A DNA stretch of 64,000 bases, taken from contig CP137666.1 of assembly GCA_037976565.1 (NCBI GenBank), positions 4,134,060-4,198,059 of the forward strand, in the 5' to 3' direction. This stretch comes from Mesocentrotus franciscanus. Taxonomy: Eukaryota; Echinodermata; Echinoidea; Camarodonta; Strongylocentrotidae. Made by a program: the position numbers and the translations under genes. Position 1 is the first letter of the stretch. Every line of letters starts with the position of its first letter. Of the stretch, positions 21,627-34,133 are shown in pieces. The notes beneath the pieces are model-generated. The model was not told the DNA's origin. It did not search any database and worked only from the letters and a program-made list of their open reading frames with translations.

Positions 21627-24600
21627 GTACATTTTACACATTTTGAGAAAAATAAATCGCATTGTTCTTCTTCTTCTACTTCTATTTTTCCTCCGCCTCT
21701 GTTCCTCGTTCCACTTCTACTGCCACTTCCACTTCTACTTGTACTTCTGCTTCTATTTCTGCTTCTACTTCCACTTATATAATTCTACTTCTACTCTACT
21801 TCTACTTCTATAATTCTACTTCTACCTCCACTTCTCTAATTCTACTTCTACTTCTATAATTCTACTTGTATACGTCTACTCCTGCTTCTACTTCTGCTTC
21901 TACTTCTGCTTCTACTTCTACGCCTACTTCTGCTTCTACTTCTGCCTCTAGACTTAAGTCTATTGATACTTTTACTTCTATTTCAATCTCTTTATACCTC
22001 TACTTCTACTTCTATTTCTAGATCTACTTTATCCACTTCTATACTGCTACTTCTTTGTCAACTTCTGCCTCTACGTCTACAACTACTTCTACTTCTACAA
22101 CTACTTCTAGATCAACTCCTACTTCTACTTTTACGACTATAGTTCTAGATATACCCCTATACTTCTACTTCTATATACATGTTTCTACTCATTCTATTTC
22201 TACTTCTACTTCTACTTCTGCTTCTACTTCTACATACGCTTAAGTATATTGATACTTTTAATTCTATTTCGATCTGTTTCTCCCTCTACGTCAACTTTTA
22301 CTTCTACTCTTCCTTGTACTTGTACTTGTACTTCTATTTCTAGATCTACTTCAATATCCACTTTTACTGCTACTTCTTTTTCTAATTCTACTTCTACGTC
22401 TACTTCTATAATTCTACTTCTACTTTTATTTCTATCATTCTACGTCTACTTCTACTTCTATAATTTTACTTCTACTTCTTCTTCTACTTCTACGCCCAAG
22501 TCTATTGATACTTTTACTTCTATTTCGATCTCTTTCTCAGTCTACGTCTACTTGTACTTGTACTTGTACTTCTACTGCTTCTTCTTCTATTCTGCTTGCT
22601 CTTCTACTTTTACTTCTACTTCTATTTCTAGATCTACTTCTATAATTCTACTTCTACGTCTACTTCTGCTTCTACTTCTATTTCTTCTTCTATTTCTAGA
22701 TCTACTTCTATATCCACTTCTACTTCTACTTCTGTGTCTACTTCTGCTTATACTTCTACAACTACTTCTACTTCTACGACTACTTCTAGATCAACTCCTA
22801 CTTATACTTCTACGACTAAAGTTCTAGATATACTACTATACTTCTACTTCTATATTTCTACTCACTCTACTTCTACTTCTACTTCTACCTCTTCTTCTAC
22901 CTCTACGCTTAAGTCTATTGATACTTTTACTTCTACTTCGATCTCTTTCTCCGTCTCTACGTCTACTTGTACTTCTACTCTTCCTTGTACTTGTACTTCT
23001 GCTTTTACTTTTACTTTTACATCTACTTCTGTTTCTAGATCTACTTCTTTATCCACTTCTACTGCTACTTCTTTTTCTACTTCTGCTTTTAATTCTACAA
23101 CTACTTCTACTTTTACGACTGTACTTCTAGATATACTCCTTCTTTTACTTTCATATTTCTATACTAATTCTATTTCTACTTCTACTACTAATACTATGTC
23201 TACTTCTACTCATGCTTCTACTTGACTTCTACTTTTCATTTTTTGATCTATAATTATATAGACATATTTTCAACTTCCCAGTTTTTCAATGTTGTGAGAG
23301 AGCGAAACGAGCGAGAAAACAGACTTTTTCATGGTAATTTTTTATTTATTTCGTCATCAAACTACATGTAGATAAGATATGAGGATATTCGGACACATCG
23401 AATCACAAATATGAGGTGACCTTCTACGTCATTCCGTAACAAAGCTATTCATTTCGTAACATAGCTATATATAAAATGAATATTTCATAAGTATGATGAA
23501 TGGTTGATAAGAAACCCAACTGTTGTGAAAGTAATTCATATTATAGTTTATATACTATATTTGATTTGTATTTTGTTTTTGATTTTTGATTTGATTTGTA
23601 GATTTGTTATTAAAATGTCTATTCTTCTGTCAAAATTGAATTTGCTCTTGAAAATGTCATTCCCTAACACTTGGAATTACCCTTTTACATTTTGTTTGAT
23701 TATTTGTTTAAAGGTCTTCAAAGAACTGATGGACCCCGTCATCGACGAGCGACACAATGGATACGGTCCGGACGATGTGCACCCAACGGATCTGGATTCC
23801 TCCAAAATTCGTGGCGGGGTGCTGGACTCCAAGTATGTCCTTTCCTCTCGAGTGAGGACAGGCCGAAGCATCCGAGGACTCAGCCTTCCGCCAGCCTGCA
23901 ACAGGGCTGAGAGACGCATGGTCGAACAGGTAAGCTCATTTAGTTAAAATAAGCACGATCCTTCTGAGACGCCATTATGACAAATTATCTTTAAGTATAC
24001 ATTCATTGATTAGAACTATTTGGTCTAATTTCAAATCAATGCAGGATTTTTGGGAGGGGGCTGAGACATTTCGAACTTTGAACACTCCCAATTAAAGGAT
24101 GATGTGAAAATCGCGTCTGTCATTGGCATGGTAGGAAGGACAAGTGCACGAGGTTTCTAGGATAAAAACCTGGTTTCAAATTGCTTATTTATATTCCTCA
24201 AAAATAAACAGTAAAAATATTAGATACAAAATATAGAATAGAATATAGAATAAAGAATTCCAACAATAATCCTGAAACTACCGCTGTTAGGCGGCGATGG
24301 ACATCCATTTCATATCAGCTTAATGTAAATCCTGGTTGATCTTGATTTCATCGCTGACCCCCCACCACCCTCCTACAAAAAGTAAAACAAAACAAAAACA
24401 AACTAACCAAAACAATTAAATTTTTTATTATTTGTGTTGATTTGCTTAGCTAAACCATATGTTTACGACAATTATTGTTATTTTTTTAGTCACGGAGTAT
24501 ATTTTACAAGCTATAATAATAATAATAATAATAGTTAGTTCTTATATAGCGCTTTTCAGGACCGAAGGCCCTCTCAAAGCGCTTTACAGATATATATATT

Positions 24601-27600
24601 ATTACCCCGGTCATCGGATTCAGGCTTACCCGCACACAATGTATGCACATTCTCCACTCCCTGGGAGCATTCCAGCCAGGCGTCATTTTTACAAGCGCAC
24701 ACTTGCTAATCTAAGCACATTAGCTTTCGCATCCTACCGGGTACCCATTTAACACCTGGGTGGAGAGTGGCAAATGTAGATCAATGTCTTGCCAAAGGAC
24801 ATTAGTGCCGCAGTGGGACTTGAACCGCGGACCTTGTGATCCACAGTCCGATGACATATCCACTCGTCCACGACACCTCTATAAGCTTCTCATTAGACCC
24901 CTTCACATTTACCCATTACTTTGTTGTCCTAGATCTCAATCTGTTCATTAAGCTCTGTATTTATTTCCCAAATCAATGTAAATATTTGTCATAATCTTTA
25001 AAAAAAAATTGTAGAAAAATTAATGAATGAATAAATAAATAAATATATAGATAAATAATCTCGATTCTTTTGTTTCTCCATCAGGTCGTCACTGACGCTC
25101 TTGCTGGTCTGAGAGGAGAGTTGGCTGGACAGTATTACTCGTTGGTTACCATGTCTGAGGAGGATCAACAGAAGCTGATCGATGATCATTTTCTCTTCGA
25201 CAAACCAGTCTCTCCTCTTCTCACCTGTGCAGGTATGGCCAGAGATTGGCCCGATGCTCGCGGAATCTGGTAAGTTGTCCCTTTCCTTATTCTTTCCTTC
25301 TGTTTGGTTAAAACAAAATATTTTGTGACTGTAATCAGAATATTCCTTTGTCCTCTCGATTTTATTTCAAGTTTCAAGTTTATTTGTTTACACTTTATCG
25401 AAAATAACATAATGCATGGTAATAGTTATGACAAAAGATACAATCATAAGTATGATAAATGCATTGAAAAGGTTAAATAAAGTGGGGGATCTACTAAAAA
25501 GCAAAGCTTGTATTATGTAGGTCCCAATTAATGGTTGTGTATATAAATTAGGATATCTGAATAAACATAAGGTATTTACAAAAGCATATGATTATACGAG
25601 GGTTATCTTTAAGTGACGTATTTTACTAAACATATAGCGTTAACAATATTATTATGAAATAAGGGAAAAGTTCTGCGCTTTCCTCAGCATAACCAAATGT
25701 ATATAAAATAAATAAAAAGGATCAGTTCTTATTTCAATATATAGGCCTTATAATATAGCCAAACAGTCAGGGGGTATGTCGGCTCTATCCTGAATCGAGG
25801 GCGGCCCTAAAGAATTTTGTTAGGTAGGCACAGATCTCAACAAAATATATAAATAAGCCATTGAATGCAAGCAAACAAGCAAAGAAAAGAAAGAGAAAAA
25901 AAAAGGGGAGCGAGGGATGAAGTCTTACCGAAAACCGTATATAAAAATGATACCATATAATTATATATGATCGTCGAGTTGTGAAGTGTATTGCTCACAT
26001 GTTAGCTGGAACTGACAATAACAGGATAACAAATACTGGTTTGACAGGATAAGAAGAATTTGATAAATTCTGAGTGTTTCTTGATAGGCACAATAACAAC
26101 AAGAACTTCTTAGTGTGGATCAACGAGGAGGACCATACGAGAGTCATTTCCATGGAAAAGGGCGGCAACATGAAACGAGTCTTTGACAGATTCTGCTCGG
26201 GTCTCAACCAGGTAATGAAGGAATGTTTAACATTAAAACAGGGGAAACGAATTGAATAATCGAAAATAATATCGCTAATGATATTCGTTTGTCTCGCAAT
26301 GTGGTCAATAAGGAATCTAAAAGATCTCGACGTTTCGTGCGCCGCTGCAACACTTCGTGAGGTGATAAAAACTAATGTAAGCAAGGGTGTTTTATACTCT
26401 ACGGGAGGACCGGCGCGACGGTCAAGAGTATAAAACATAGAGTATAAAACACCCTTGCTTACATTAGTTTTTATCACCTGACGAAGTGTTGCAGCGGCGC
26501 ACGAAACGTCGAGATCTTTTAGATTCCTTATTGACCACATTGCGAGACAAACGAATATCACTAGCGATATTATTTTCGATACTACATCCGCAATGAGTAA
26601 TATATTTAGCAGAATTGAATAATGTTACTAAAGTTTTATTGTAATGGTAGCAGAATACTTTTTTTATCAAAAGAAGCTGAATGTTTTTCTAAATTGTATA
26701 CTGCGTTAACGTTGCATGTGTCATAATGCTATAGGCCTATATTCTGTGAAAAGTTATCTGATGTTTCATGAGACCGACGACCCATAAGACAGACAGCCCG
26801 AAAGACCGATGTGTAGGTCTCCTATGCTTTCTGGCAACTTTTCTTTTTAGAGTTCACGAGACGGTCGGGCCGTCAATCTCGTTGGCCGTCGGTTTTAGGA
26901 CCGTCGTTAATGTCGTGGGCTGTTTGTCTATCCGGATATCCCTTTTGGTTATACTTTTACGTTTTACCTATACATTGATATTTGTTGCCGTTTCTACCAG
27001 ATCGATAATGGTATGGGGATATTTTTAACCATTTCCATCGAATTTCATGATACAACAGATTTGTTATCATTACTGACAAGTTCAAGTGATTTTAAGCTTT
27101 CACATCTCTCTCAATTATCCCCGAAACAGGTTGAGGAGTCGGTCAAAGCTAAGGGATGGGAGTTCATGTGGAATGAGCATCTAGGATACATCCTTTCCTG
27201 TCCTTCTAACCTCGGTACAGGACTCCGAGCTGGAGTGCATCTCAAGATTCCCAATCTTTCAAAGGTACGCTCTCCTCCTATACGATTCTCGCCGAAAGGC
27301 ACCTGACGCAGTCACTGCCCGTTGCACGTGATGCGTCATGTTGCCTGATATAGGACGGTGTCAGTGACTGTTCTTGACGCACCATATGTGACAGTCATGT
27401 GGTGCAAAGTGTGATTGCACAATAAATAGTGCAAATACAAATTGCTTCATTTGCTTGGCTTCACAGACCCGATTAGCGCAGGAAGTATAGCGCAATCGAG
27501 ATGACGACAACACGAGTCGTAATTTCGATTGCAGCGGGGAATACCCCCTCCCAATGCGACTGTCTGGTTGTGTCTCAATAATATAATAATAATAATAATA

Positions 27601-30600
27601 TAATAATAAATTATAGTCGTGTTAAGTTTGTCCATAATTTTCAGTCCTTGTGTATGATTATGCATTTTTTAAATTTATATATTTTTTGGTGGGGGAGGGG
27701 TTACGTGGCTATTGCCTTTAATCTGGCAATATCTTGGACTTGTCACTTGCTTCAAATTAATTCTCTTATTATTCGGTGCAATTCAATTCAAAGTAACATT
27801 TATTTTCTTACCCTTTTTTCATATCAACAAAAAGTACTTAATGGATACATAATGACATAAATAATTTTGAAGAGCATAGCAACACAAGGCAGAAGGCAAT
27901 TATCATTCCTAATAGTACTAATACGACAAAAATGTGTTCTTTGGAAAGACGTATTTCAAATAAACTTCCCAATACAATTTTCTTTCTTTCTTTTTTTTGT
28001 TTTGTTGTTGTTCTCTTTTTTGGTCTCTACAACTATAGGATATAAATCGACTGGATGATATCCTAGAAAAACTCCGTCTTCAGAAGCGTGGTACTGGAGG
28101 CGTTGACTCGGCAACGGTTGGTGATACCTTTGACATCTCAAACAATGACCGCCTTGGACTATCAGAGGTATATTAATAAAGCCGCTCTTTCATACGATTC
28201 TGTAAAACCTGAAACTTTCGCGCACATAAGTTTTCGCGAGTGGTTCAAATTCGCGAAAGTTCCATGGCGCGAAATATTTGAATAACAACTGATGAAACAT
28301 TAGATTTTTGGATATTTTAGCTTCAGTTTCTTGCGGTGAAAATTGCTGCTGTGTATTCTAAATTTTCATAATAGTAAGCAAATAATTACCGTTGGTGAAG
28401 GTGATGGGACAAACTATCACTTCCGAGGCGATCTGGATGTAGCTATCTTTCCGAAGCGAAGCTGAGGAAAGATAGCGTATACATTCAGATCGCCGAGGAA
28501 GTGATAGTTTGCCATCGCTTGAATGATGATTTGTTACATAGCATTGTAAATTGATTTATATGATTTATAATGTTTATAAACAGATTATTGATGTACATCA
28601 ATGAAGTTTAGTAAATACAATACAATACATGTTCCAAAATTCACTGCACTGCAAAAACCAGAGTGTTAAATTTAACACCAAGGGTGTTAAATTTAACACT
28701 TTCTTGGTATCTTTATCGTGCAACTCCTCTGGTGTTACTTAACACCATTTTCTGGAATTAGATAATTTCAATTCCACTTTTGGTGTTAATATTTGACAAC
28801 TCCTACTGGTGTAGATTAACACCAATATCTGGAATCATAACAAATTCAATTCCACTTTTGGTGTTTATATTCTTGTTGATCCATTAGAGATTTTTCTATG
28901 TATGTCTAATGGTCCCACATTCCATATTCCCTATTATCGACCATTATCGACCAGGGTAGAGGAACCAGTGGTAAACTGATAATTTATAATCGATGTTGGC
29001 AACTGTCCACCAATAGGTATATTCTAATCTCCATTGCATCAACTCCATCACATAGATCATTTGAAGTAAATTCAAGATTAACATGTATGTGGTACAGGCT
29101 GGTACACATATATATATTATAAACATGCATGTTGTTTCTTGGTTAGTAATCATATAATCAATATATCTATTGCTAAAACGTTAATATAATTGTAACAAGA
29201 TCGGACATATAATCTATTGGTCAATAATTGCCAAAGGAAAATACAAATCACAAAATTGATGTGCATTGTCATAATTTGCTTAACAAATCATGATAAATGT
29301 ATTTTTCTGTGAACACGTGTAAAGTAATCATTAAGCGCGCGTACACTTTGTGAAAACTTATTCGACCAATCAACCGCCTTAAACGAAATCACGTGATGAT
29401 ACTTTCAACACCAAGCATAAAACAACACCATGTTACTTAACACCCAGTAATTATTAATGCATGCTTAAATCTGACCGGTGTTAAAAATAACACCAATGGT
29501 GTCAAAAAAATTCAATACCATACTGGTGTTAGAAATTTAACACCCTGGTTTTTGCAGTGTGGTTCTGCAATAATGGAAGAATTGTAATCCTATATCGTAT
29601 TTCTCCTAAAAAAAAATTCAGAGACATGATGGTAAAATGAATAGAACAAGAGCAGATCCGCGGCATGTTCCTAGTTCGAAACTGAGTGTCAAGTCGCGAG
29701 GCATATTCAACAAACCCTTCAAAAGTGATGCCCGAGATTTCTAATAAGAAGAAAACTCTGTATTGCGCTATTACGCAATATTTCTTTTAAAGTGCAATGG
29801 GCTCCTATTCGAACGCCATTTTATTCCACAACGCGAATGTTCCTGTATAACAACTCTTTCTATAAAGGGACTCTAATTTCTAAAGGGGTGTTTGACGAAA
29901 ATTCTCCAAGTTCTCAGTTTTTCATATTTGTCAAGATGGATCAAAATCTTTTCAAATTGTCTGACAATTACTCGTTTTCACAAAGAACTTGTTAATGCCC
30001 CATGAGCGACATCCCTGCGCGAAGATGCAATGTGATGTTAATATTCATGTGAATTCATTGAATATTTTCTTATTAACGGGTAAATCCATTTTGTTTTTAG
30101 GTTTGAAAACTATTGTTTTCTTCAGTAATTATATTGACCCCGTAAAAATAATGTCGATTGGTACTGTACTAGCCTTTGTTTGGATGAAAGAAACTCGCGT
30201 GATCCCCCTTTCTCTATGCGACGGAAAGGTCCTTCAGACCTTCACAGTTATAATGTTGTTAGCCTATATAAAATGATCATTGAGAGCCAGACGAATCGAA
30301 GTTTTCTAATAGAAATTAAAACATTCATAGTGATTAGGTTTCTTAATTCTATTAGCGATGCAACATGTTAAAATGAGAAGCACAGAGTATTTATTTTTCC
30401 GGTCTTATAAGTCGACATCAATGCAGAATACACTGTTCAGGAGATTGTCAAATAATCGGAGGATTAAGTTTGTTATAATGTGGCCATATTTCCATGATTT
30501 GGTTTTTAATTTCTCTCTCTCTTTCTCTCTCTTTTTTCAGGTCAGTCTTGTTCAGCGTGTCATTGATGGAGTGGATCTTCTTATTAAGATGGAAAAACAC

Positions 30601-30642
30601 TTGGAGAAAAACCGTTCAATCGAGCATCTGATGCCCAAATAA
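21236..30642 (+). CDS. CKMT: Creatine kinase, mitochondrial type (seven coding exons)
   Basis: Mitochondrial creatine kinase transfers phosphate between ATP and creatine in the intermembrane space. Coding exons by GT-AG junctions and homology: 21236-21626, 23714-23929, 25085-25269, 26088-26211, 27130-27264, 28039-28167, 30541-30642; stop TAA at 30640. With one base skipped in exon 1 the exons join in frame to about 426 residues, close to the usual 416-419. Visible features: a hydrophobic N-terminal presequence, the ATP-guanido N-terminal domain ([29 protein letters not shown]), the arginine-rich [12 protein letters not shown], the [15 protein letters not shown] block, and the [14 protein letters not shown] signature with the reactive cysteine at about residue 329. 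The presequence argues for the mitochondrial rather than the cytosolic or flagellar isoform. An acceptor (TTTTTTGATAG near 21207) implies upstream 5' UTR exons not identified here. AATAAA sites at 31016 and 31362 are candidate poly(A) signals. Confidence 0.92.
21662..23225 (+). repeat. TCTACT-type pyrimidine-rich satellite, about 1.56 kb, in creatine kinase intron 1
   Basis: A nearly uninterrupted array of ACTTCT/TCTACT hexamers and variants (TCTGCT, TCTTCT, TCTATT) on the + strand; all three + frames are open for long stretches as a result, but these are not proteins. Higher-order order is visible: the phrase AAGTCTATTGATACTTTTAC recurs near 21955, 22241 (AAGTATATTG variant), 22497 and 22910, and TTCTAGATCTACTTCTAT recurs several times. 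The array begins about 35 bp after the exon 1 splice donor. Confidence 0.95.
24513..24877 (-). mobile_element. tRNA-derived SINE with L2-like tail (creatine kinase intron 2)
   Basis: Read on the minus strand it starts GGTGTCGTGGACGAGTGGAT, has a tRNA-like head with GGACTGTGGATCACA (anticodon-like GTG) and a B box GGTTCAAGTCC. A body with CACTAATGTCC, CAAGACATTGATCTACATTT and CACCCAGGTG follows, and it ends AAAGCGCTATATAAGAACTA plus an ATT repeat. Head and body match the copies at 50831, 53548 and 54634. The tRNA-like head is part of a SINE, not a functional tRNA. Confidence 0.8.
25363..25600 (-). mobile_element. Possible LINE 3' UTR remnant, antisense
   Basis: TTTCAAGTTTCAAGTTTATT at 25366 is, on the minus strand, an AAACTTGAAA-type tandem tail such as ends some CR1-type LINEs. 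The adjacent sequence has no coding remnant. Assignment is tentative. Confidence 0.3.
26261..26611 (+). mobile_element. Penelope-like solo inverted-arm copy (creatine kinase intron 4)
   Basis: Two pLTR arms like those of the 504-1430 element lie head to head with almost nothing between, giving a near-perfect palindrome. A 12-bp direct repeat (GAATTGAATAAT at 26249-26260 and 26612-26623) flanks it. The right end carries the same 30-bp one-sided extension (complement of CTAAATATATTACTCATTGC...), here about 26580-26609. The right arm has an intact hammerhead-like core on + (CTGACGA at 26478, GAAACGTC at 26503); in the left arm the core is mutated (CTCACGA). The 65-bp subrepeats and coding remnant are absent. 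Confidence 0.8.
27130..27264 (+). CDS. CKMT: Creatine kinase coding exon 5: active-site cysteine exon
   Basis: Encodes [20 protein letters not shown] and [10 protein letters not shown], the guanido-kinase active-site signature. The cysteine of CPS modulates substrate binding and the glutamate in NEHLGY lies beside it. The 45-codon exon is phase 0 at both ends, between CAG| and AAG|GTACGC. Confidence 0.93.
28410..28511. repeat. Inverted repeat (hairpin) in creatine kinase intron 6
   Basis: CAAACTATCACTTCC and GGAAGTGATAGTTTG bound two arms of about 43 bp (including GGCGATCTGGATGTAGCTAT with GATAGCGTATACATTCAGATC) around GAAGCGAAGCTG. No coding content. Probably a small fold-back transposon. 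Confidence 0.7.
28647..29559. mobile_element. MITE with CACTGCAAAAACC termini
   Basis: Ends CACTGCAAAAACCAGAGTGT and its complement (ACACCCTGGTTTTTGCAGTG) form terminal inverted repeats. Inside both ends GTGTTAAATTTAACACC-type palindromes repeat, and a unit containing TTCAATTCCACTTTTGGTGT is tandemly duplicated near 28770 and 28850. No transposase. Target duplication not clear, so superfamily left open (hAT-like ends possible). Confidence 0.65.
29560..30540. other. Remainder of creatine kinase intron 6
   Basis: No repeat or gene recognised. It ends in a pyrimidine tract (TTTCTCTCTCTTTCTCTCTC) and the TTTTTTCAG acceptor at 30532-30540. Confidence 0.6.
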
Positions 30643-31370
30643 ACAAAATGTAGTTTCCTCCATCACTTTACATACATTGTTATAACACACCAATAATCAG
30701 GAAAATTGATATTTGTTCATAGAAACTGCTGTAAATATATATTTATATAGTAATCAGGAAAATGGAATATATCATACTTTTTCATAGAAACTGCTGCAAA
30801 GATATATTTATGTAAACATGAAATTGCGCAGCTTTGTCCAGACAAAGATTGCATCTTATACATGACTTGTATGAGCACCTTTTGATATGCACTGAAGTTG
30901 TTTATTTATCTAACTATTTATATTTATAATTAAGAAATGCATGCAGTAAGGAAAGAAATATATGGATACATGTTCCGGTATTCGAGGTAATGAAACTTTA
31001 TAATCATTTCAAATTAATAAAGTATCTATAAATATAATATTTACGACAGAAAGATCTAAAAATGTACTAACATGGGACTCAGTGGAAACCAAAACGGCAA
31101 CAAAACCATATCATCTGAAGTAAGCTCTATGTAAAAGAGGAATTATATCCATTCTATAAGAAACCAAGTGCTGCATATAAAACTGTATATTTGTGTAGAA
31201 TTATGAATTGCAAATATTTTTCCAGGGATATATATATTTATTATGAAGAATCTAAGTGAAGCATATCATGTTTTAAAAGTAACAGTATGAATGTAATGAA
31301 ACAAAATGCACTAAAAAAATGATATTAATTGTCAATTTATTGGTAACTTAATTCTCTCTGAAATAAAACT
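30643..31370 (+). other. CKMT: Creatine kinase 3' UTR and poly(A) region
   Basis: After the TAA, a unit beginning AATCAGGAAAAT and continuing CATAGAAACTGCTG is directly duplicated (30694 and 30752, period about 58). Candidate poly(A) signals AATAAA lie at 31016-31021 and 31362-31367. Which one is used cannot be told. Confidence 0.5.
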
Positions 31371-33181
31371 AGAATAAACTCAAAGAGAAAGTTCAATCGT
31401 TTGTTTACCTTTATGTGTGTCAGTGAATTAAAGAATCTGTCTAGAAAATGAAAGGTTGCTTTTTATACGTAAAGGTGATAATGACAAGACTAGTGATTTA
31501 TCATTAAACTTCAAAATGTGTTTGTAAAGAACTTTGTAAAGAGATGGGCAAAAGGGAACATACATGTTTGTTGGGGAAAATTAATGTAACCCATTCAACA
31601 ACTGGTAAATTTACCAATTTGGGCTACATTTTACCCAAAAATGTTCCCCCTTTTTTTACCCAACATGCAAAAGTTTACCTCACTCTTTTAGAATGGAACC
31701 TTTCTTTTGAAGTTTGAATTTATTACCAAATCACTAACATGTACATTCAATAATTATAGTCGATACAATGTACATACATATTGTTAACTAAAATATAGAG
31801 CTAACAAATAGGAAAATGCTAATCGAGATATGCCCCCGATTAGATTTTTTAATTATTTCACAATGAATGCAATCACAAAAGTTGTTGGTAGGTCTATAAT
31901 GCAAGAAAATCTCTGTGCAGCCAGTATCGTTCCACCAATGTGCGTGGACCGTGACAGAGTTCTCAAACTGAATCATCTCACCAAAAACTTTCGGCAAAGA
32001 TGTGATGGTCTTACATCTTGGAAACGCGGGGGGTAACATTGACCAATCAAAACGAGTCTTATATGGTTGGAAAGATAAAATTACATTAAAAAAAGACTTT
32101 CTCAAACTAAAAAGTAGAAGAGGGCGGTATGCTGAATTGTGACATGGTACTACATGATTTTACACAGAAAACGAGCTGAAAAGAACAGTAAACTGACTAT
32201 AGTTTTAAGAAATAAAGCACAATAGTAAATCATAATGAAATTGTTATTTATTTGCTTTACTAGAAAGAACATAGTCTTTGTCGTATTATACTAGTCAATC
32301 TAGGCAAAATAAGTGGTACTTTTAGCAGAATGGCGATGGATATAAAAAAGACGTGTTTTTCACGTCCGAGTCTCCATAGACTATTTTTGCTAATAAAACA
32401 AGCACTGTTCTGTGTTCAGTCACTTAGTGACCCAAACGTTTTGATATGATCAGTATTACATTATTCAGTAAAACATAATTATTCCTCCAGTAGAAATTTC
32501 TGTAATGCTCTGCAAAATTGTCTGTGGCTTGCAATATTTCTCATATCGCTTGGTTCCATACACTAGTAAAACCCGAAAAGGCCAACTTTTAATATCTTTT
32601 TTCCTATTTATTCCGCTTGACAGCACATCATCAAGGGTCATTGTAATTTTAAACTAGCTATAAAACTACGAAATGTATTTATCTGTATATTTATTTCTGA
32701 TATTTATACAGGGTGGCACATTTTTACCAAATATTATGGTGGTCTCATGCATAGAGAAATAAATACACACATAAATATTTATATACAAGACTAGTATACA
32801 CAAAATTAATGGGTATATCCTCATAAAAAGCGGATTATTCAAGAAATACCGTTGCACATTATTTTTTAATATCTCATTGTATGTACAGACAGTTATTAGG
32901 CTGTAAATCAGATCCTTGATAGTCATGAGATTTTCAGGCATTCTTACAACAACAAAAAAACAATAATAATAATAAATCAATGATGAAAAATGTAGGCCTA
33001 CATGTGTATTATCTGATATAGCCTATAACACACGAGATACCAATTTATTCTATGTTATTGATGTCTTCCTCGATACTATGCTTAAAACTATTAGGTCAAT
33101 GTTTAAACATGGAGGGAATTAAACAAAAAGGGGATATCTTAATTATTAATTATTAATTAATTAAATGTTAATAAAATTAAG
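31371..33181. other. Intergenic, no recognisable gene
   Basis: AT-rich. ATTTACCAATTTGGG/TACATTTTACCC phrases at 31600-31680 look like decayed palindromes. No protein or RNA gene seen before the tRNA. Confidence 0.5.
33173..33176 (-). terminator. RNA polymerase III terminator of tRNA-Gln
   Basis: A run of four T on the minus strand directly after the tRNA 3' end. Confidence 0.7.
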
Positions 33182-33253
33182 AGGTCCCACCGAGACTTGA
33201 ACTCGGATCGCTGGATTCAAAGTCCAGAGTGCTAACCATTACACCATGGGACC
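33182..33253 (-). tRNA. tRNA-Gln (anticodon TTG)
   Basis: On the minus strand GGTCCCA pairs with the 3' TGGGACC to close the acceptor stem. D-arm GGTGTAATGGTTAGCAC, anticodon arm CTGGACTTTGAATCCAG with loop CTTTGAA (anticodon TTG, reading CAA) and T-arm CCGAGTTCAAGTCTCGG are all fully paired. It is 72 nt without an intron and nearly identical to vertebrate tRNA-Gln(UUG). A TTTT terminator lies about 6 nt downstream (complement of 33173-33176). The gene is likely functional. Confidence 0.96.
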
Positions 33254-34133
33254 TTGGATGTACACCCAGGAGAAATTTAAATTTATATACAATAGACTTA
33301 TAAATTGACAAATTCGCTTGTCAACGAATTACGCATTTAATATGATTTAATTCATTATTATAGATTTTCTCATTTGTAAATACTATATATTAATCCCATC
33401 TAAATTCTGAGGAAGTAGAATCAGAAAATCAATTGAAATTCTTTTTTTATCCCACAAAGATATACATGTATATGCAAGATACACTAGTGTTGCTTGCACA
33501 TAATGGCCATTAGCTTATACGAGTAATCGTGTCTTTTTAATGGACGTTGCGCTAGTGTATCCTTCTCTCTCGTTCTACACATTTAGCGCACGCCTTTTCC
33601 AACTAACATACAGTGCTAGTGCATTGCAGCACGTACGCAACTGCAGGAAAGCTCTGGCTAAAATACCGGCGTCTACCGACATAGATATCATTAAAAAAAC
33701 AACCTTGGGTCTACCGTTCCAGAATCTAATCAACAGAAAATGAAGGTAAAATAATATAGACCTCTTGTACAATAAAGATTTCAATTAGTTTAAGTACCAG
33801 ATTTGGATATTTACAAGGAATTTGCGCGTCACATTCACAACAACAACAGCGCCAGCTTATTCCATGGCATTGCCATTAGACGTTCTAATCTAAATCTACA
33901 TTATTAGCTTGCCTTTGGTATTGATAAGCGCAAGCCTAGGCTAAGTCTTCAATACCTTTATCCTGTTTATATCACGTGAAGACTAAAGAGCAAGTATAAA
34001 GCCTATAGGTCTAGTATAAATAATGTGGCTCAGGTCCTCGGTCGTGAGATGGCAAAACGATGTAGGTCTAGCCTAGACCGAAGATTTTTACCATGTTTAC
34101 AATAAATTACTTTAGAAAGAAGCCATGATAGTA

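Noticed and set aside
21662..23225. Long serine/threonine- or leucine-rich open frames in several frames
   Set aside because: They are translations of the TCTACT array; all frames stay open because the hexamer family rarely makes stops.
24800..24877. Possible minus-strand tRNA
   Set aside because: Same SINE head with damaged stems; no terminator after the B box, and the SINE body follows.
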